Positions 17,064 to 26,187 are shown, counted from the stretch's first letter. The stretch is DNA of 64,000 bases from Glycomyces niveus (GCF_017592475.1 NZ_JAGFNP010000016.1:1-64000), one strand, 5' to 3'. Notes: generated by a model from the letters alone, not told the origin. Made by a program: numbers and translations.

Positions 17064-18089
17064 CTAGCCGATGAACTGGATCGGCAGGTAGAACAGGGCG
17101 CCGACGAGCGCCGCGATCGGGAACGTGATGATCCACGCGATCACGATCGAGCGGGCCACGCCCCACCGCACGGCGCGCTTGCCGCCGGTCGAGCCGACGC
17201 CCATGATCGCCGAGGTGATGGTGTGGGTGGTCGAGATGGGGGCGCCGAGCAGGTAGGTGTTGGCGTACAGCACCGAGCTGGCCACGGTCTCGGCCGCGAA
17301 GCCCTGGGGCGGGCCGAGGTCGATGATCTTGCGGCCCATGGTCTTGATGATGCGCCAGCCGCCGGCGTAGGTGCCCGCGGCCATGACGGCGGCCGAGACC
17401 CAGTAGACCCACTGCGGGATGTGCGTGGCGTCGTCCTGGATGCCGCCCACGTAGAGGGCGAGGACGATGACACCGATGATCTTCGCGGCGTCCTGCATGC
17501 CGTGGCCGAGGGCCATGGCGGCCGCGGAGGCGGTCTGGGCGTGGCGGAAGCCGCGGTTGAGCTTGTCGGGACGGCCGCGGCGGAAGAGCCAGTAGACGGC
17601 GATCATCACGAGGAAGCCGAGCGCGAAGCCCACGAGCGGGGAGATCACCGTGGGGAGCACGATCTTCTCGACGATGCCGTGCCAGAGCACCCAGACGTTG
17701 GCGTTGCCCATGATGAGCCAGCCGCCGGCCATGGTCGCGCCGACGATGCCGCCGAACAGGGAGTGCGACGAGGAGGTGGGGAGGCCGAAGTACCAGGTGA
17801 TGAAGTTCCACGTGATGGCGCCGAGGAGGCCGGACATCACGATGAGGAGCCCGTCGAGGCCGGTGGGGAGGGACACGATGCCCTCGGCGACGGTCTTGGC
17901 CACCTTCGCGCCGAGGTGGGCGCCGATGAAGTTGCCGATCGCGGCCATGCCGAGCGCGACGCGGGGCTTGAGGGCGCGGGTCGAGATCGAGGTGGCGATG
18001 GCGTTCGCGGAGTCGTGGAACCCGTTGGTGTAGCCGAAGAGGAGCGCCGCGGCGATGCAGCCGAATACGGCGATGAGGACAGTGTCCAC
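17064..18089 (-). CDS. pit: low-affinity inorganic phosphate transporter (PiT family)
   Basis: 341 residues, about 9-10 membrane segments. Two PiT signature repeats are visible: GYTNGFHDSANAIATSISTRAL near the N-terminus and LGAPISTTHTITSAIMGVG near the C-terminus, with TSSSHSLFGGIVGA between. It moves metal-phosphate with protons or sodium. GTG at 18089 is chosen: it lies 2 bp after the DUF47 stop and behind AAGGA inside that gene, so the two are translationally coupled. The PHO-box-like repeats upstream suggest PhoP control. Confidence 0.9.
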   Translation of the reverse strand: MDTVLIAVFGCIAAALLFGYTNGFHDSANAIATSISTRALKPRVALGMAAIGNFIGAHLGAKVAKTVAEGIVSLPTGLDGLLIVMSGLLGAITWNFITWYFGLPTSSSHSLFGGIVGATMAGGWLIMGNANVWVLWHGIVEKIVLPTVISPLVGFALGFLVMIAVYWLFRRGRPDKLNRGFRHAQTASAAAMALGHGMQDAAKIIGVIVLALYVGGIQDDATHIPQWVYWVSAAVMAAGTYAGGWRIIKTMGRKIIDLGPPQGFAAETVASSVLYANTYLLGAPISTTHTITSAIMGVGSTGGKRAVRWGVARSIVIAWIITFPIAALVGALFYLPIQFIG

Positions 18090-18091
18090 GT

Positions 18092-18721
18092 TCAGGATTC
18101 CTTGACGTAGACCGACTCGACGACGTTGGAGACCGACTCGAAGGAGTCGCAGGCGGCCTCGAGCTCGTCGGCGACCTCTTTGAGCTTCATGACGGTGAGG
18201 GCCGGGTACTCGCCGGAGTACAGGCGCACCAGGAGCATGCGGTAAGCGCGGTCGCCGTCGTTCTCGAGGCGGTTGCACTCGACCCAGAACTCCTTCATCG
18301 AGGCGTTGAGGCCCTTGAGCTTCGGCATGTACTCGGCGAGGAGCTCGGCCTGGGAGACGAGGACGGTGATCTGCTCGATCATCTCGCGGGGCAGGGCGGG
18401 CAGCTCGGAGAGGCCGTAGAGGTAGACGAGGTTGGCGGCGGCCTCGATGTGGTCGAGGATGTCGTCGAGCTTGCCGGCCAGGTGGTACATGTCGGTGCGG
18501 TCCATCGGCGTGACGAAGGTCGAGTTGACCTTGTTGAAGAGCCGGTGGGTGAGCTGGTCGTTGTCGTGCTCGACGTCGACGAGGCGCTCGGAGATCTTCT
18601 GGTAGTCGGCCGACTCGTCGCCCAGTTCGGCCAGGATCGACACGCCCCGGCGGATGTTGTCCGCCGCGTCGTTGAAGAAGGCGTAGAACGCGTCGTCCTG
18701 AGGCTTCAGCGAGAACCGCAC
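18092..18721 (-). CDS. DUF47/PhoU-like Pit accessory protein
   Basis: 209 residues, all-helical, PhoU-like (DUF47): opens MRFSLKPQDDAFYAFF with conserved E/D pairs along helices (LVDVEHDNDQLTH, DDILDHIEAAAN). Such proteins are encoded beside PiT transporters and are thought to adjust their activity or sense phosphate through bound metal. GTG start at 18721 behind AGGGGTG. First gene of the pit operon. Confidence 0.88.
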   Translation of the reverse strand: MRFSLKPQDDAFYAFFNDAADNIRRGVSILAELGDESADYQKISERLVDVEHDNDQLTHRLFNKVNSTFVTPMDRTDMYHLAGKLDDILDHIEAAANLVYLYGLSELPALPREMIEQITVLVSQAELLAEYMPKLKGLNASMKEFWVECNRLENDGDRAYRMLLVRLYSGEYPALTVMKLKEVADELEAACDSFESVSNVVESVYVKES

Positions 18722-18802
18722 TGGGCACCCCTGCTTTCGGTCGTTTTGACTGTCCTCACTGTACCGATCGGCTCAGGGGACGGGTGGAAATCGTCACCGC
18801 GA

Positions 18803-18824
18803 AGTTAACATCCAGGTGAACGCG
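18803..18824 (-). promoter_or_regulatory. PHO-box-like direct repeats, site 1
   Basis: Two 11-bp units read on the minus strand, GTTCACC then GTTAACT (plus strand AGTTAACATCC AGGTGAACGCG), the spacing and core of actinobacterial PhoP sites. About 80 bp upstream of the DUF47-pit start. Confidence 0.6.
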
Positions 18825-18901
18825 ACACAAGCTCGTGAAGTCTCCTGTGTGAGACTCCACGAAACCGCTCCAAGCTGGGGTTATGCAAAGGTTTCATTTG
18901 A

Positions 18902-18923
18902 ATTCACCTTCTGTTCACCTTTG
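18902..18923 (+). promoter_or_regulatory. PHO-box-like direct repeats, site 2
   Basis: ATTCACC (18902) and GTTCACC (18913) are 11 bp apart, matching the GTTCACC repeat unit bound by PhoP in streptomycetes. The only promoter in the 18722-19019 gap is that of the minus-strand DUF47-pit operon. Apart from this and site 1, I see nothing else in the gap. Confidence 0.65.
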
Positions 18924-19019
18924 ACTTCCGGGGCGCTCGCAACGCACCCCACTGCGCCCTTCTTGCCGTGTCGGCAAGACGGGTGCCCAGAGCGGGCGGC
19001 TCTCAATCAGCGTTCGGCA

Positions 19020-21080
19020 TCAGTCATTCGCGGTCTCGGCGAGGCGCCCCAATGCGCCCACGACCGAATCGGACTTCGTCGTGTACCAGAACGGCGGCAG
19101 GGAATCCCGCATGAACTTCCCGTAGGAGCGGCTCGTCTCCAGCCGCGAGTCGAGGATCGCGACCACGCCCCGGTCGGTGGTTCGGCGGATGAGCCGTCCC
19201 GCGCCCTGCGCGAGCCGGATCGCCGCGGCCGGGACCGAGACCTCGGCGAACCCCGAGCGGCCCGCCGCGTCCGCCGCCTCCGACCGCGCCGCCGTCAACG
19301 GCTCGGTCGGGCGCGGGAACGGGATGCGGTCGACGACGACGAGGCGGCAGGTCATGCCCGGCACGTCCACCCCCTGCCAGAGGCTCATCACCCCGAGCAG
19401 GCACGTCGACTCCTCCTCCTTGAACCGCTTCACGAGACTCGCCAGGGTCTCCTCGCCCTGCAGGAGGATGTCGTAGTCGGTCTGCGCGCGCAGCAGCTCG
19501 GCCGCCGCCTCGGCGGCCTTCTTCGACGAGAACAGGCCGAGCGCCGCACCGCGGCTCGCCTCGACCAGGCGCACCAGCTCCTTGCCCGACTCGTCCGACA
19601 GTCCCGACGCGGTCGGGCGCGGCAGCGACGCCGCCACGTAGAGGATGCCCTGCTTGCGGTAGTCGAACGGGGAACCGACGTCGAGCGCGTCCCACCCCGG
19701 GCCGCCGGGCGTCACCTCGCCCTCCGCAGGGGACACGGCCCGCTTGCGGTCCTCCTCGCCCGTCGGCGAGGGCAGGCCGAGACCCCTGGCCACCATGTCG
19801 AACCGGCCGCCCAGTGCGAGCGTCGCCGACGCGGCGATCACGACGCGCTCCTCGTACAGCCGCTCGGTGAGCAGGCCGCCGACCGACAGCGGGGCGGCCA
19901 CGAGGGTCGGGCCGTGCGGCTCGGACCAGATCACGTCGTCGGGCGACGGCGCCGCGCAGCGCCCCGCGGTCGTCTGCGTCTCGGTGATCCCCGCCTTGAC
20001 CTGCTGGGTGCTCAGCTGCTTCTTAGTCTCGTCGTCCAAGGTGTTCAGCACCGTCGTCGCCTTGACGCAGGCGCGGTTGATCAGGTTGAGCGCCTGGACG
20101 AGCGGCTCGGGGAGGGCGTCGGGGAAGCGCCGCTCCCCGGCGAAGTTCAGGGCGTTCTCGAGCTCGTCGGCGGCCTCGCGGAGCTCGTCGGCGACACCGG
20201 TGTCGATGAGGCGCCGGCCGCGCTGCGCCAGCCAGCGCAGCCGCGCCGGACTCAGCTCGGCGCGCGCCGCCGCGGTCACGCGGTCGACCAGTTCGTGCGC
20301 CTCGTCGACGATGAGGACGGTGTGCTCGGGCAGGACCGTGCGGCCGTGCATCATGTCGATCGAGAGCAGGGCGTGGTTGGTGACCACGATGTCGGCCTCG
20401 CGGGCGCGGGCGCGCGCGAGCTCGGCGAAGCAGTCGGGCCCCTGCTGGCAGTTGTTCGCGCCGACGCATTCGGTCGCCGATGTGGAGGCCTGGCGCCAGG
20501 CGCGGTCGGAGACGCCCGGGTCGAGGTCGTCCCGGTCGCCGGTGTCGGTGTCGTTCGCCCAGTCGAAGAGGCGCTGCACCTGCTTGGAGAAGGACGCCTG
20601 CTGCCCGGCCCACTTCAGCGTCTCGGTGCCCTCGAGGAAGCCCTCCTCCTCGTCCTCTTCACCGGCGAGCTTGCGTTTGCAGACGTAGTTGTGGCGGCCC
20701 TTGAGGAGCGCGAAGGTCGGTTTGCGGCCGAGCATGGGCTCGACGGCCTCCACGAGGCGCGGCAGGTCGACGGCGACGAGCTGGTGCTGGAGCGCGAGGG
20801 TCGCGGTGGAGACGACCACGGTCTCCCCGGCGGCGAGTGCCGCGCAGAGGTAGGCGAGGGACTTGCCGGTGCCGGTGCCCGCCTGGACGAGCAGGTGGCG
20901 GTTGTTCGCGATCGAGTCGGCGACGGCCGCGCACATCTCGCGCTGGCCTTCGCGGGCCTGGCCGTGCGGGGTGGCGGCGACGGCGGCGTCGAGGATGGCG
21001 AGGGCGTCTCGTTCGGCCTTGGTGGCGGTCTTGCTCTTGGTCTTGTTCGCGGTCTTCGTCGCGGTCGCGTTGGCGCTCAT
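19020..21080 (-). CDS. dinG: DinG/XPD-type iron-sulfur DNA helicase
   Basis: 686 residues. Walker A AGTGTGKS (67-74), DEAH box IVDEAHE (about 257-260), and late SF2 motifs QGAGRLIRR. Between motifs Ia and II four cysteines (YVCK, ECV, NNC, PDC) are placed as in the 4Fe-4S domain of XPD/DinG helicases. It unwinds DNA 5'-3' in repair, including R-loops. ATG at 21080 overlaps the stop of the AI-2E-type permease gene (ATGA), so the two are co-translated. A Lys/Thr-rich N-terminal tail (1-21) is unstructured. Confidence 0.88.
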   Translation of the reverse strand: MSANATATKTANKTKSKTATKAERDALAILDAAVAATPHGQAREGQREMCAAVADSIANNRHLLVQAGTGTGKSLAYLCAALAAGETVVVSTATLALQHQLVAVDLPRLVEAVEPMLGRKPTFALLKGRHNYVCKRKLAGEEDEEEGFLEGTETLKWAGQQASFSKQVQRLFDWANDTDTGDRDDLDPGVSDRAWRQASTSATECVGANNCQQGPDCFAELARARAREADIVVTNHALLSIDMMHGRTVLPEHTVLIVDEAHELVDRVTAAARAELSPARLRWLAQRGRRLIDTGVADELREAADELENALNFAGERRFPDALPEPLVQALNLINRACVKATTVLNTLDDETKKQLSTQQVKAGITETQTTAGRCAAPSPDDVIWSEPHGPTLVAAPLSVGGLLTERLYEERVVIAASATLALGGRFDMVARGLGLPSPTGEEDRKRAVSPAEGEVTPGGPGWDALDVGSPFDYRKQGILYVAASLPRPTASGLSDESGKELVRLVEASRGAALGLFSSKKAAEAAAELLRAQTDYDILLQGEETLASLVKRFKEEESTCLLGVMSLWQGVDVPGMTCRLVVVDRIPFPRPTEPLTAARSEAADAAGRSGFAEVSVPAAAIRLAQGAGRLIRRTTDRGVVAILDSRLETSRSYGKFMRDSLPPFWYTTKSDSVVGALGRLAETAND

Positions 21081-22501
21081 GCCTCCTGGGCCGCCTGCTC
21101 GCCCGCGTCGGTGCTGTTCTTGCGGCCGTTGCCGCTTTCTCGGCCGGGGCCGTCGTCGGGGTCGCCTCCGGAGCTGACTCTGACCGCTTCGGCGGTGGCG
21201 TCCTCGCCTTCGAGGCCGCGGGCCTGGGCTTCGCGGCGGGCCTCGCGGTAGCGGTTGAGGGCGCGGACGGTGCCGTTGACGATCGCGAGGATCGGGACGG
21301 CGACGAGCGCGCCGATGATGCCCCACACGAAGCCGCCCGCGGTGACGGCGAGGACGATCGCGAGCGGGTGGAGTTTGACGGCGCGGCTCATCAGGAAGGG
21401 CTGCAGGAGGTTCGACTCGAGCTGCTGCACGGCGAGGACGATGCCGAGCACGATGAGGGCGGTGACGATGCCGTTCGGGGTGCCGACGAGGGCGACGACG
21501 ACGGCGATGATGCCCGAGACCGTCGCACCGATGATCGGGACGAACGCGCCGAGGAAGATCAGCGTGGTCAGCGGCAGCCACAGCGGCACTTCGAGGAGGT
21601 AGAGGCCGAGGCCGATGAAGATCGCGTCGACCGCGGCCACGACCACGATGGTGCGCATGTACTGCACGAGGGTCGACCAGCCCACGCCGCCGGCGTAGCG
21701 GAGCGGCTCGGAGGCGGTGCGCGGGAGCATCCCGGTGAGGAAGGTCCAGATCTTGCGGCCGTCGCGGATGAAGAAGTAGGTGGTGAACAGGACCAGGAAC
21801 AGGCCGGTGACGAAGTTGCCGAGGCCGGAGGCGGTCGAGCCGGCGACGTCGAGGCCGGTCTGGACGATGGTCTGCTGGTTCTCGTCGTACCAGTCGGTGA
21901 TGTTGCCCTGGATGTCCTCGAGGAACACGGCGACCTGCGCGCCGTCGAGGCCGTAGGGGCCGGATTCGAGCCAGGCCTGGGCGTCCTTGAGGCCGGTGAG
22001 GATCGAGTCGTAGAAGTCGGGGATGCCGGCGATGAACTGCTGGACGACGAAGGTGAGGATCGCGCCGACGGCGGCGAGGCCCGCGACGAGCATGAGGATC
22101 GAGGCGAGGGACTTGTTCCAGCCGTGGCGGATGAGCCAGGCGGCGGCCGGCTGGAGCATCGCGGCGAGGAGGAACGAGATCGCGACGGGGATGACGACGA
22201 CGGTGACGTAGCTGAGGAGGTAGAGCGCGACGGCGATCACGACGCCGATGATGAGGAGCCGCCAGGACCAGGCGGCGGCCACGGCGAGCCCGGTGGGGAC
22301 GAAGCGGCGCTCGGGGTGCTCGCCGTCGCCGGACTGGTCGAGTTCGGGCGGTATGTCGCCCACCCCGTCGGCGATGACGACGGGGATCTCGGGTTCGTCG
22401 TCGGCCTCGCGCGCGGCGAGCGCGCGTTCGGTGACCGGGTTGAGGCGCATGCCGATCCACAACTGACGTGCCCGGGCGGTGGTGCGGCGGAATCGGCTCA
22501 C
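21077..22501 (-). CDS. AI-2E/PerM-family transporter
   Basis: 474 residues, about 8 membrane segments with the family pattern (LEVPLWLPLTTLIFLGAFVPIIGATVSG, then LESNLLQPFLMSR). Members export autoinducer-2, ions or other small molecules; the substrate here is unknown. GTG at 22501 is chosen because GGAGAG lies 4-9 bp upstream; this adds SRFRRTTARARQLWIG before the first internal Met. The soluble C-terminal tail (about 420-474) is charged and low-complexity. First gene of an operon with dinG. Confidence 0.8.
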   Translation of the reverse strand: MSRFRRTTARARQLWIGMRLNPVTERALAAREADDEPEIPVVIADGVGDIPPELDQSGDGEHPERRFVPTGLAVAAAWSWRLLIIGVVIAVALYLLSYVTVVVIPVAISFLLAAMLQPAAAWLIRHGWNKSLASILMLVAGLAAVGAILTFVVQQFIAGIPDFYDSILTGLKDAQAWLESGPYGLDGAQVAVFLEDIQGNITDWYDENQQTIVQTGLDVAGSTASGLGNFVTGLFLVLFTTYFFIRDGRKIWTFLTGMLPRTASEPLRYAGGVGWSTLVQYMRTIVVVAAVDAIFIGLGLYLLEVPLWLPLTTLIFLGAFVPIIGATVSGIIAVVVALVGTPNGIVTALIVLGIVLAVQQLESNLLQPFLMSRAVKLHPLAIVLAVTAGGFVWGIIGALVAVPILAIVNGTVRALNRYREARREAQARGLEGEDATAEAVRVSSGGDPDDGPGRESGNGRKNSTDAGEQAAQEA

Positions 22502-22701
22502 GGTCTCTCCAAGGACGGTTCCTCCGGAAGGAGGTGGGTGCAACGTCAACACGTACCGTACCGGTTCGGTGCGACTCTTCCGATACAGCAGCCTGTACCG
22601 AGTTACGGTGGGCACGCCCGAAAGCGGCACGCGGCGAAGGGCGGGGGCCGCCCGGCTCCGAGATCGCAGTCCGGTCGCACCGACTGGTTTTCGACGGAGG
22701 T

Positions 22702-22764
22702 CTCGGCGCTCGGCGCTCGGCGCTCGGCGCTCGGCGCTCGGCGCTCGGCGCTCGGCGCTCGGCG
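22702..22764. repeat. heptanucleotide tandem repeat (CTCGGCG)x9
   Basis: Nine uninterrupted copies of CTCGGCG, 63 bp in total, in the gap between the AI-2E-type gene and the groES-like gene. The length is a multiple of 7 but not coding. Such perfect arrays are slippage-prone. Confidence 0.95.
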
Positions 22765-22769
22765 ACGAA

Positions 22770-22836
22770 TTGTCGTACCCGCCAGGCACCCTGGTATTCG
22801 GGGGTGCTCGATTCCGCCACACCCGACCCCGTGGGG
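22770..22836. repeat. 67-bp direct repeat, copy 1
   Basis: Starts TTGTC, contains GGCACCCTGGTATTCGGGGG and CCGCCACACCCGACCCC, ends GTGGGG. It matches 22861-22927 with few differences and contains a short internal dyad (CCAGG/CCTGG). Confidence 0.85.
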
Positions 22837-22860
22837 CGGTGGCACTCGTTGATCGCTGGA

Positions 22861-22927
22861 TTGTCCTACCCACGAGGCACCCTGGTATTCGGGGGCGCTC
22901 GACTCCGCCACACCCGACCCCGTGGGC
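22861..22927. repeat. 67-bp direct repeat, copy 2
   Basis: Second copy of the unit at 22770, 91 bp downstream. The 22502-22990 gap holds these two units, the heptamer array and an ACGTACCGTACCGGTTCGGT stretch; I see no gene in it. Confidence 0.85.
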
Positions 22928-22990
22928 CGGGAGTGAGACTCCCCGCTCGCACTGCGCTTCGCGGCGCCGCTGCCGGTAAGCTGGCGCGCT

Positions 22991-23329
22991 GTGACCGATA
23001 CACCGTTGGACTCCACGACCGGCCTGCCGGTCCGGCTCCTGCACGACCGCCTCCTCGTGCGCGAGGACGCGGACTCCGAGCGCCGCTCCGCCGCCGGCAT
23101 CGTCATCCCCGCCACCGCCGCCATGGGCCGCCGCCTGCACTGGGCCGAAGCCGTCGGCGTCGGCCCCCTCGTGCGCTCGGTCGAAGCCGGCGACCGGGTC
23201 CTGTTCGACCCCGAGGACAAGGCCGAGGTCGAGCTGCAGGGCAGCACCTTCCTCCTCCTGCGCGAGCGCGACATCCACGCGGTCGCCGCCAAGCGCGTCG
23301 ACAACGACGGCACGGGGCTCTACCTCTGA
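22991..23329 (+). CDS. GroES-like co-chaperonin family protein
   Basis: 112 residues matching the Cpn10 fold: LLHDRLLVREDADSERRSAAGIVIPATA (mobile-loop region), VGVGPLVRSVEAGDRVLFDP and the hydrophobic end. The sequence is divergent and no groEL is adjacent, so it is not the main GroES. Such solitary Cpn10-like genes in actinobacteria have no proven role. GTG at 22991 lacks a clear ribosome site. The stop overlaps the tyrA start (TGATG), which couples their translation. Confidence 0.7.
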   Translation: MTDTPLDSTTGLPVRLLHDRLLVREDADSERRSAAGIVIPATAAMGRRLHWAEAVGVGPLVRSVEAGDRVLFDPEDKAEVELQGSTFLLLRERDIHAVAAKRVDNDGTGLYL

Positions 23330-24264
23330 TGCGCGTCGCGGTCATCGGGCTCGGCCTCATCGGCGGCTCCGCCGCGCTCGCCCTCGCCGAGGCCGGGCAC
23401 GACGTGCTCGGCTTCGACCCCGACCCGGCCGCCCGCGACGCCGCCGCCGCGCACTTCCCCGTCACCGGCGACCCCGCCGGCCTCGCCGGCACCGAGCTCG
23501 CGGTGGTCGCCGCCCCGTTCCGGCACCTCGCGGCCGTCGCCGCCGAGACCCTGGACGGCTACACCGGCCTGGTCACCGACGTCTCCTCGGTCAAGGCCGA
23601 GCCCGCGCGGCTGTTCGCACGCCACCGGTTCGTGGGCGGGCATCCCATGGCGGGCAAGGAGACCGCCGGGTTCGCCGCCGCCGAGCCGGACCTGTTCCGG
23701 GGCCGCAAGTGGGTGCTGTGCCTCGAAGCGGACACCGACCTCGGCGACTGGACCGCGCTTGCCGCGCTGTGGACCTCGATCGGCGCGCACGTCGTGCCCG
23801 CCACCGCCGCTGCGCACGACCGGGCCGCCGCCCGCATCTCGCACCTGGAGCACCTGGTCGCCGCCGCGCTCGTGCGCGTCGCCGACGAGCCGCTCGCCCG
23901 GACCCTCGCGGCGGGCTCGTTCCGCGACGGCACGCGCGTCGCGGCCAGCCCGACCACCCTGTTCACAGGCATGGTCGAAGGCAATCGCGACGAGCTCATG
24001 GCGGCCGCCGACGACCTCGCCGCGGAACTCGGGACGGCGCGGCGGCACCTCGACGCGTACACCGATTGGCCAAGTTCAATCAGTGAATGGTTCGACGAGG
24101 CCCGCGCCCGTCGCGCGGACTGGCCTCCGGAACCCCTTGCGGCACAACGTATCCCGCTCACGCGCGAAGCGCTCGCGGAACTCGGCGCGGCCGGCGGATG
24201 GCTCGAAGCGGTCGAAAGCGAGGTCGCGCTCGCCCGGCGCCCTCGCGTAAAGTCCACTTCATGA
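23329..24264 (+). CDS. tyrA: prephenate dehydrogenase
   Basis: 311 residues. The N-terminal Rossmann fold is VAVIGLGLIGGSAALAL; then TDVSSVKAE, HRFVGGHPMAGKE and the helical dimer domain (HDRAAARISHLEHLVAAAL, FRDGTRVA) of TyrA. It oxidises prephenate to 4-hydroxyphenylpyruvate with NAD(P) for tyrosine synthesis. No ACT domain is fused. ATG at 23329 is fixed by the TGATG overlap with the previous gene, and its own stop overlaps the next start (ATGA). So groES-like, tyrA and DUF885 form one operon. Confidence 0.9.
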   Translation: MRVAVIGLGLIGGSAALALAEAGHDVLGFDPDPAARDAAAAHFPVTGDPAGLAGTELAVVAAPFRHLAAVAAETLDGYTGLVTDVSSVKAEPARLFARHRFVGGHPMAGKETAGFAAAEPDLFRGRKWVLCLEADTDLGDWTALAALWTSIGAHVVPATAAAHDRAAARISHLEHLVAAALVRVADEPLARTLAAGSFRDGTRVAASPTTLFTGMVEGNRDELMAAADDLAAELGTARRHLDAYTDWPSSISEWFDEARARRADWPPEPLAAQRIPLTREALAELGAAGGWLEAVESEVALARRPRVKSTS

Positions 24265-25958
24265 GAAGCATCGATCGCATCGCCGACCAGTACGTAGAGG
24301 ACGTCATCGCCCTGAGCCCCCTCACGGCCACGAGCATGGGCGTCCCCGGACACGACCACGAGATCGACGACCTCTCGCCCGCCGGGCTCGAGGCCGAAGC
24401 CGCCCTGACTCGCAAGGCGATCGCCGACCTCGAGGCCGCCGAGCCCGTGGACGAGCGCGAGCGCGTCGCCAAGGAGGCCATCCTCGAGCGCCTGCGCCTG
24501 CAGATGGAGCGCCACGAGGCGGGCGACACCTACTTGAGCCTCAACGTCCTCGCCTCCCCCGTGCACAGCGTGCGGCAGATCTTCGACCTCATGCCGAAGG
24601 ACGGCCAGGAGGCCGCCGAGAACATCGCGGCCCGCCTCGAGGCCGTCCCCACCGCGTTCGAGCAGTACACCGAGACGCTGCGCGCCGAGGCCGCCGAGGG
24701 GCGCGTCGCCGCCAAGCGGCAGATCCTCGAAGTCGCGCTGCACTGCGACAACTGGAACGGCGCCAAGGGCATCGAGACTGACTTCTGGGCGAACCTGGTC
24801 AACGGCGTCACGGTCGACGGGCAGCCGATCAAGACCGGGGCCCTGCGCATCGCCCTGAGCGACGGCGCGACCCGCGCCCGGTACGCCGCCACCCGTTTCG
24901 CATTGTTCCTGCGCGAGGAGCTGGCCCCGCAGGCGCCCGAGAACGACGCGGTCGGCCGCGACCGGTACTCGCGCGCGTCCCGGTACTTCATCGGCTCCGC
25001 GATCGACCTCGAGGAGACGTACGCGTGGGGCTGGCAGGAGCTGGCCCGCATCGAAGCCGACATGCGCGCGACCTGCGAGAAGATCAAGCCCGGCGCGTCC
25101 ATCGAGGAGGTCGTGGCCTTCCTCGACCAGGACCCCGAGCAGAACATGACCGACAAGGCCGTGTTCCGCGACTGGATGCAGGACCTCGCCGACTCGACGA
25201 TCGCCGACCTCGCGGACAAGCACTTCGACATCCCCGAGCAGATCCGCACCATCGACTGCAAGATCGCGCCGACCGAGGACGGGGCGATCTACTACACCGG
25301 GCCGAGCGAGGACTTCTCCCGTCCCGGCGCCATGTGGTGGTCGGTGCCGGAGGGCCAGAAGCTCTTCGGCAAGTGGCGCGAGAAGTCCACTGTGTACCAC
25401 GAGGGCGTGCCGGGCCACCACCTCCAGGTCGGCCAGACCATGGCGCGCATCGAGCTCCTCAACCGCTTCCAGCGCCAGATGATGTGGTGCTCGGGCCACG
25501 GCGAGGGCTGGGCGCTCTACTCCGAGCGGCTCATGGACGAGCTCGGCTACTACGACGAGGACCCGGCCGGGCGCCTCGGCATGCTCGACGCGCAGGCCTT
25601 CCGCGCCGCCCGCGTCGTGGTCGACATCGGCCTCCACTGCGAGTTCGCGATCCCCGAGGACAACCCGTTCGGCTGGCGCGCCGGCGAGACCTGGGACGGC
25701 GAGAAGATGTTCGAGTTCATGCGGGCCCACACCCGCACGATCGAGGACGACATGCTCCACTTCGAGGTCAACCGCTACCTCGGCTGGGCCGGCCAGGCCC
25801 CGTCGTACAAGGTCGGCGAGCGCCTCTGGATGCAGGCCCGCGAGGACTACAAGAACCGCAAGGGCGCCGACTTCAGCCTCAAGCAGTTCCACTCGGACGC
25901 CCTCAACCTCGGCTCGATGGGCCTCGCCCCCTTCGCCGAAGCCCTGGGCCGCCTGTAA
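24261..25958 (+). CDS. DUF885 family metallopeptidase-like protein
   Basis: 565 residues, cytosolic. The DUF885 metal motif is HEGVPGHHLQ (in HExxGHxxQ style), followed by GHGEGWALYSERLMDELG with a downstream Glu, as in gluzincin peptidases. Mostly helical. Actinobacterial members are assumed to be carboxypeptidase-like but their substrates are not established. ATG at 24261 overlaps the tyrA stop by 4 bp; the frame is open further upstream but inside tyrA. Last gene of the operon; a palindromic element follows at 25985. Confidence 0.85.
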   Translation: MRSIDRIADQYVEDVIALSPLTATSMGVPGHDHEIDDLSPAGLEAEAALTRKAIADLEAAEPVDERERVAKEAILERLRLQMERHEAGDTYLSLNVLASPVHSVRQIFDLMPKDGQEAAENIAARLEAVPTAFEQYTETLRAEAAEGRVAAKRQILEVALHCDNWNGAKGIETDFWANLVNGVTVDGQPIKTGALRIALSDGATRARYAATRFALFLREELAPQAPENDAVGRDRYSRASRYFIGSAIDLEETYAWGWQELARIEADMRATCEKIKPGASIEEVVAFLDQDPEQNMTDKAVFRDWMQDLADSTIADLADKHFDIPEQIRTIDCKIAPTEDGAIYYTGPSEDFSRPGAMWWSVPEGQKLFGKWREKSTVYHEGVPGHHLQVGQTMARIELLNRFQRQMMWCSGHGEGWALYSERLMDELGYYDEDPAGRLGMLDAQAFRAARVVVDIGLHCEFAIPEDNPFGWRAGETWDGEKMFEFMRAHTRTIEDDMLHFEVNRYLGWAGQAPSYKVGERLWMQAREDYKNRKGADFSLKQFHSDALNLGSMGLAPFAEALGRL

Positions 25959-25984
25959 CGCGAGCAAGCCTCAGGGACCGGTGA

Positions 25985-26105
25985 TGTCGGACCCGAGGGG
26001 TATAGGTAATTGACGAGGGGGCCTGCGTGCGGGACATTTCCGGAATTCCGGATTTGTCCTTCACACAGGCCCCCTCGTCAACCAAGCTACGGCACGGCAC
26101 CGACA
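25985..26105. repeat. complete 121-bp inverted-repeat intergenic element
   Basis: Terminal TGTCGG/CCGACA (25985, 26100), inner perfect arms TTGACGAGGGGGCCTG (26010-26025) and CAGGCCCCCTCGTCAA (26066-26081), and a central palindrome CCGGAATTCCGG (26040-26051). It lies between convergent genes and can fold into a long cruciform or hairpin, hence probably a bidirectional terminator. It codes for nothing. A partial copy is at 16142. Confidence 0.85.
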
Positions 26106-26187
26106 CGGACCGTAAGCGAGCGGACCTCGCGGTACCCGAGTCAAGGGGCGGCCGGAACCGCGCGCGGCGCCGAGCGGCAGGCCGGGC

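Noticed and set aside
18816..21251. 811-codon plus-strand frame
   Set aside because: Antisense shadow of dinG; low-complexity Arg/Ala/Gly and no start signal.
22702..22764. CTCGGCG array considered as CRISPR
   Set aside because: Units are contiguous 7-mers with no spacers and no cas genes nearby.
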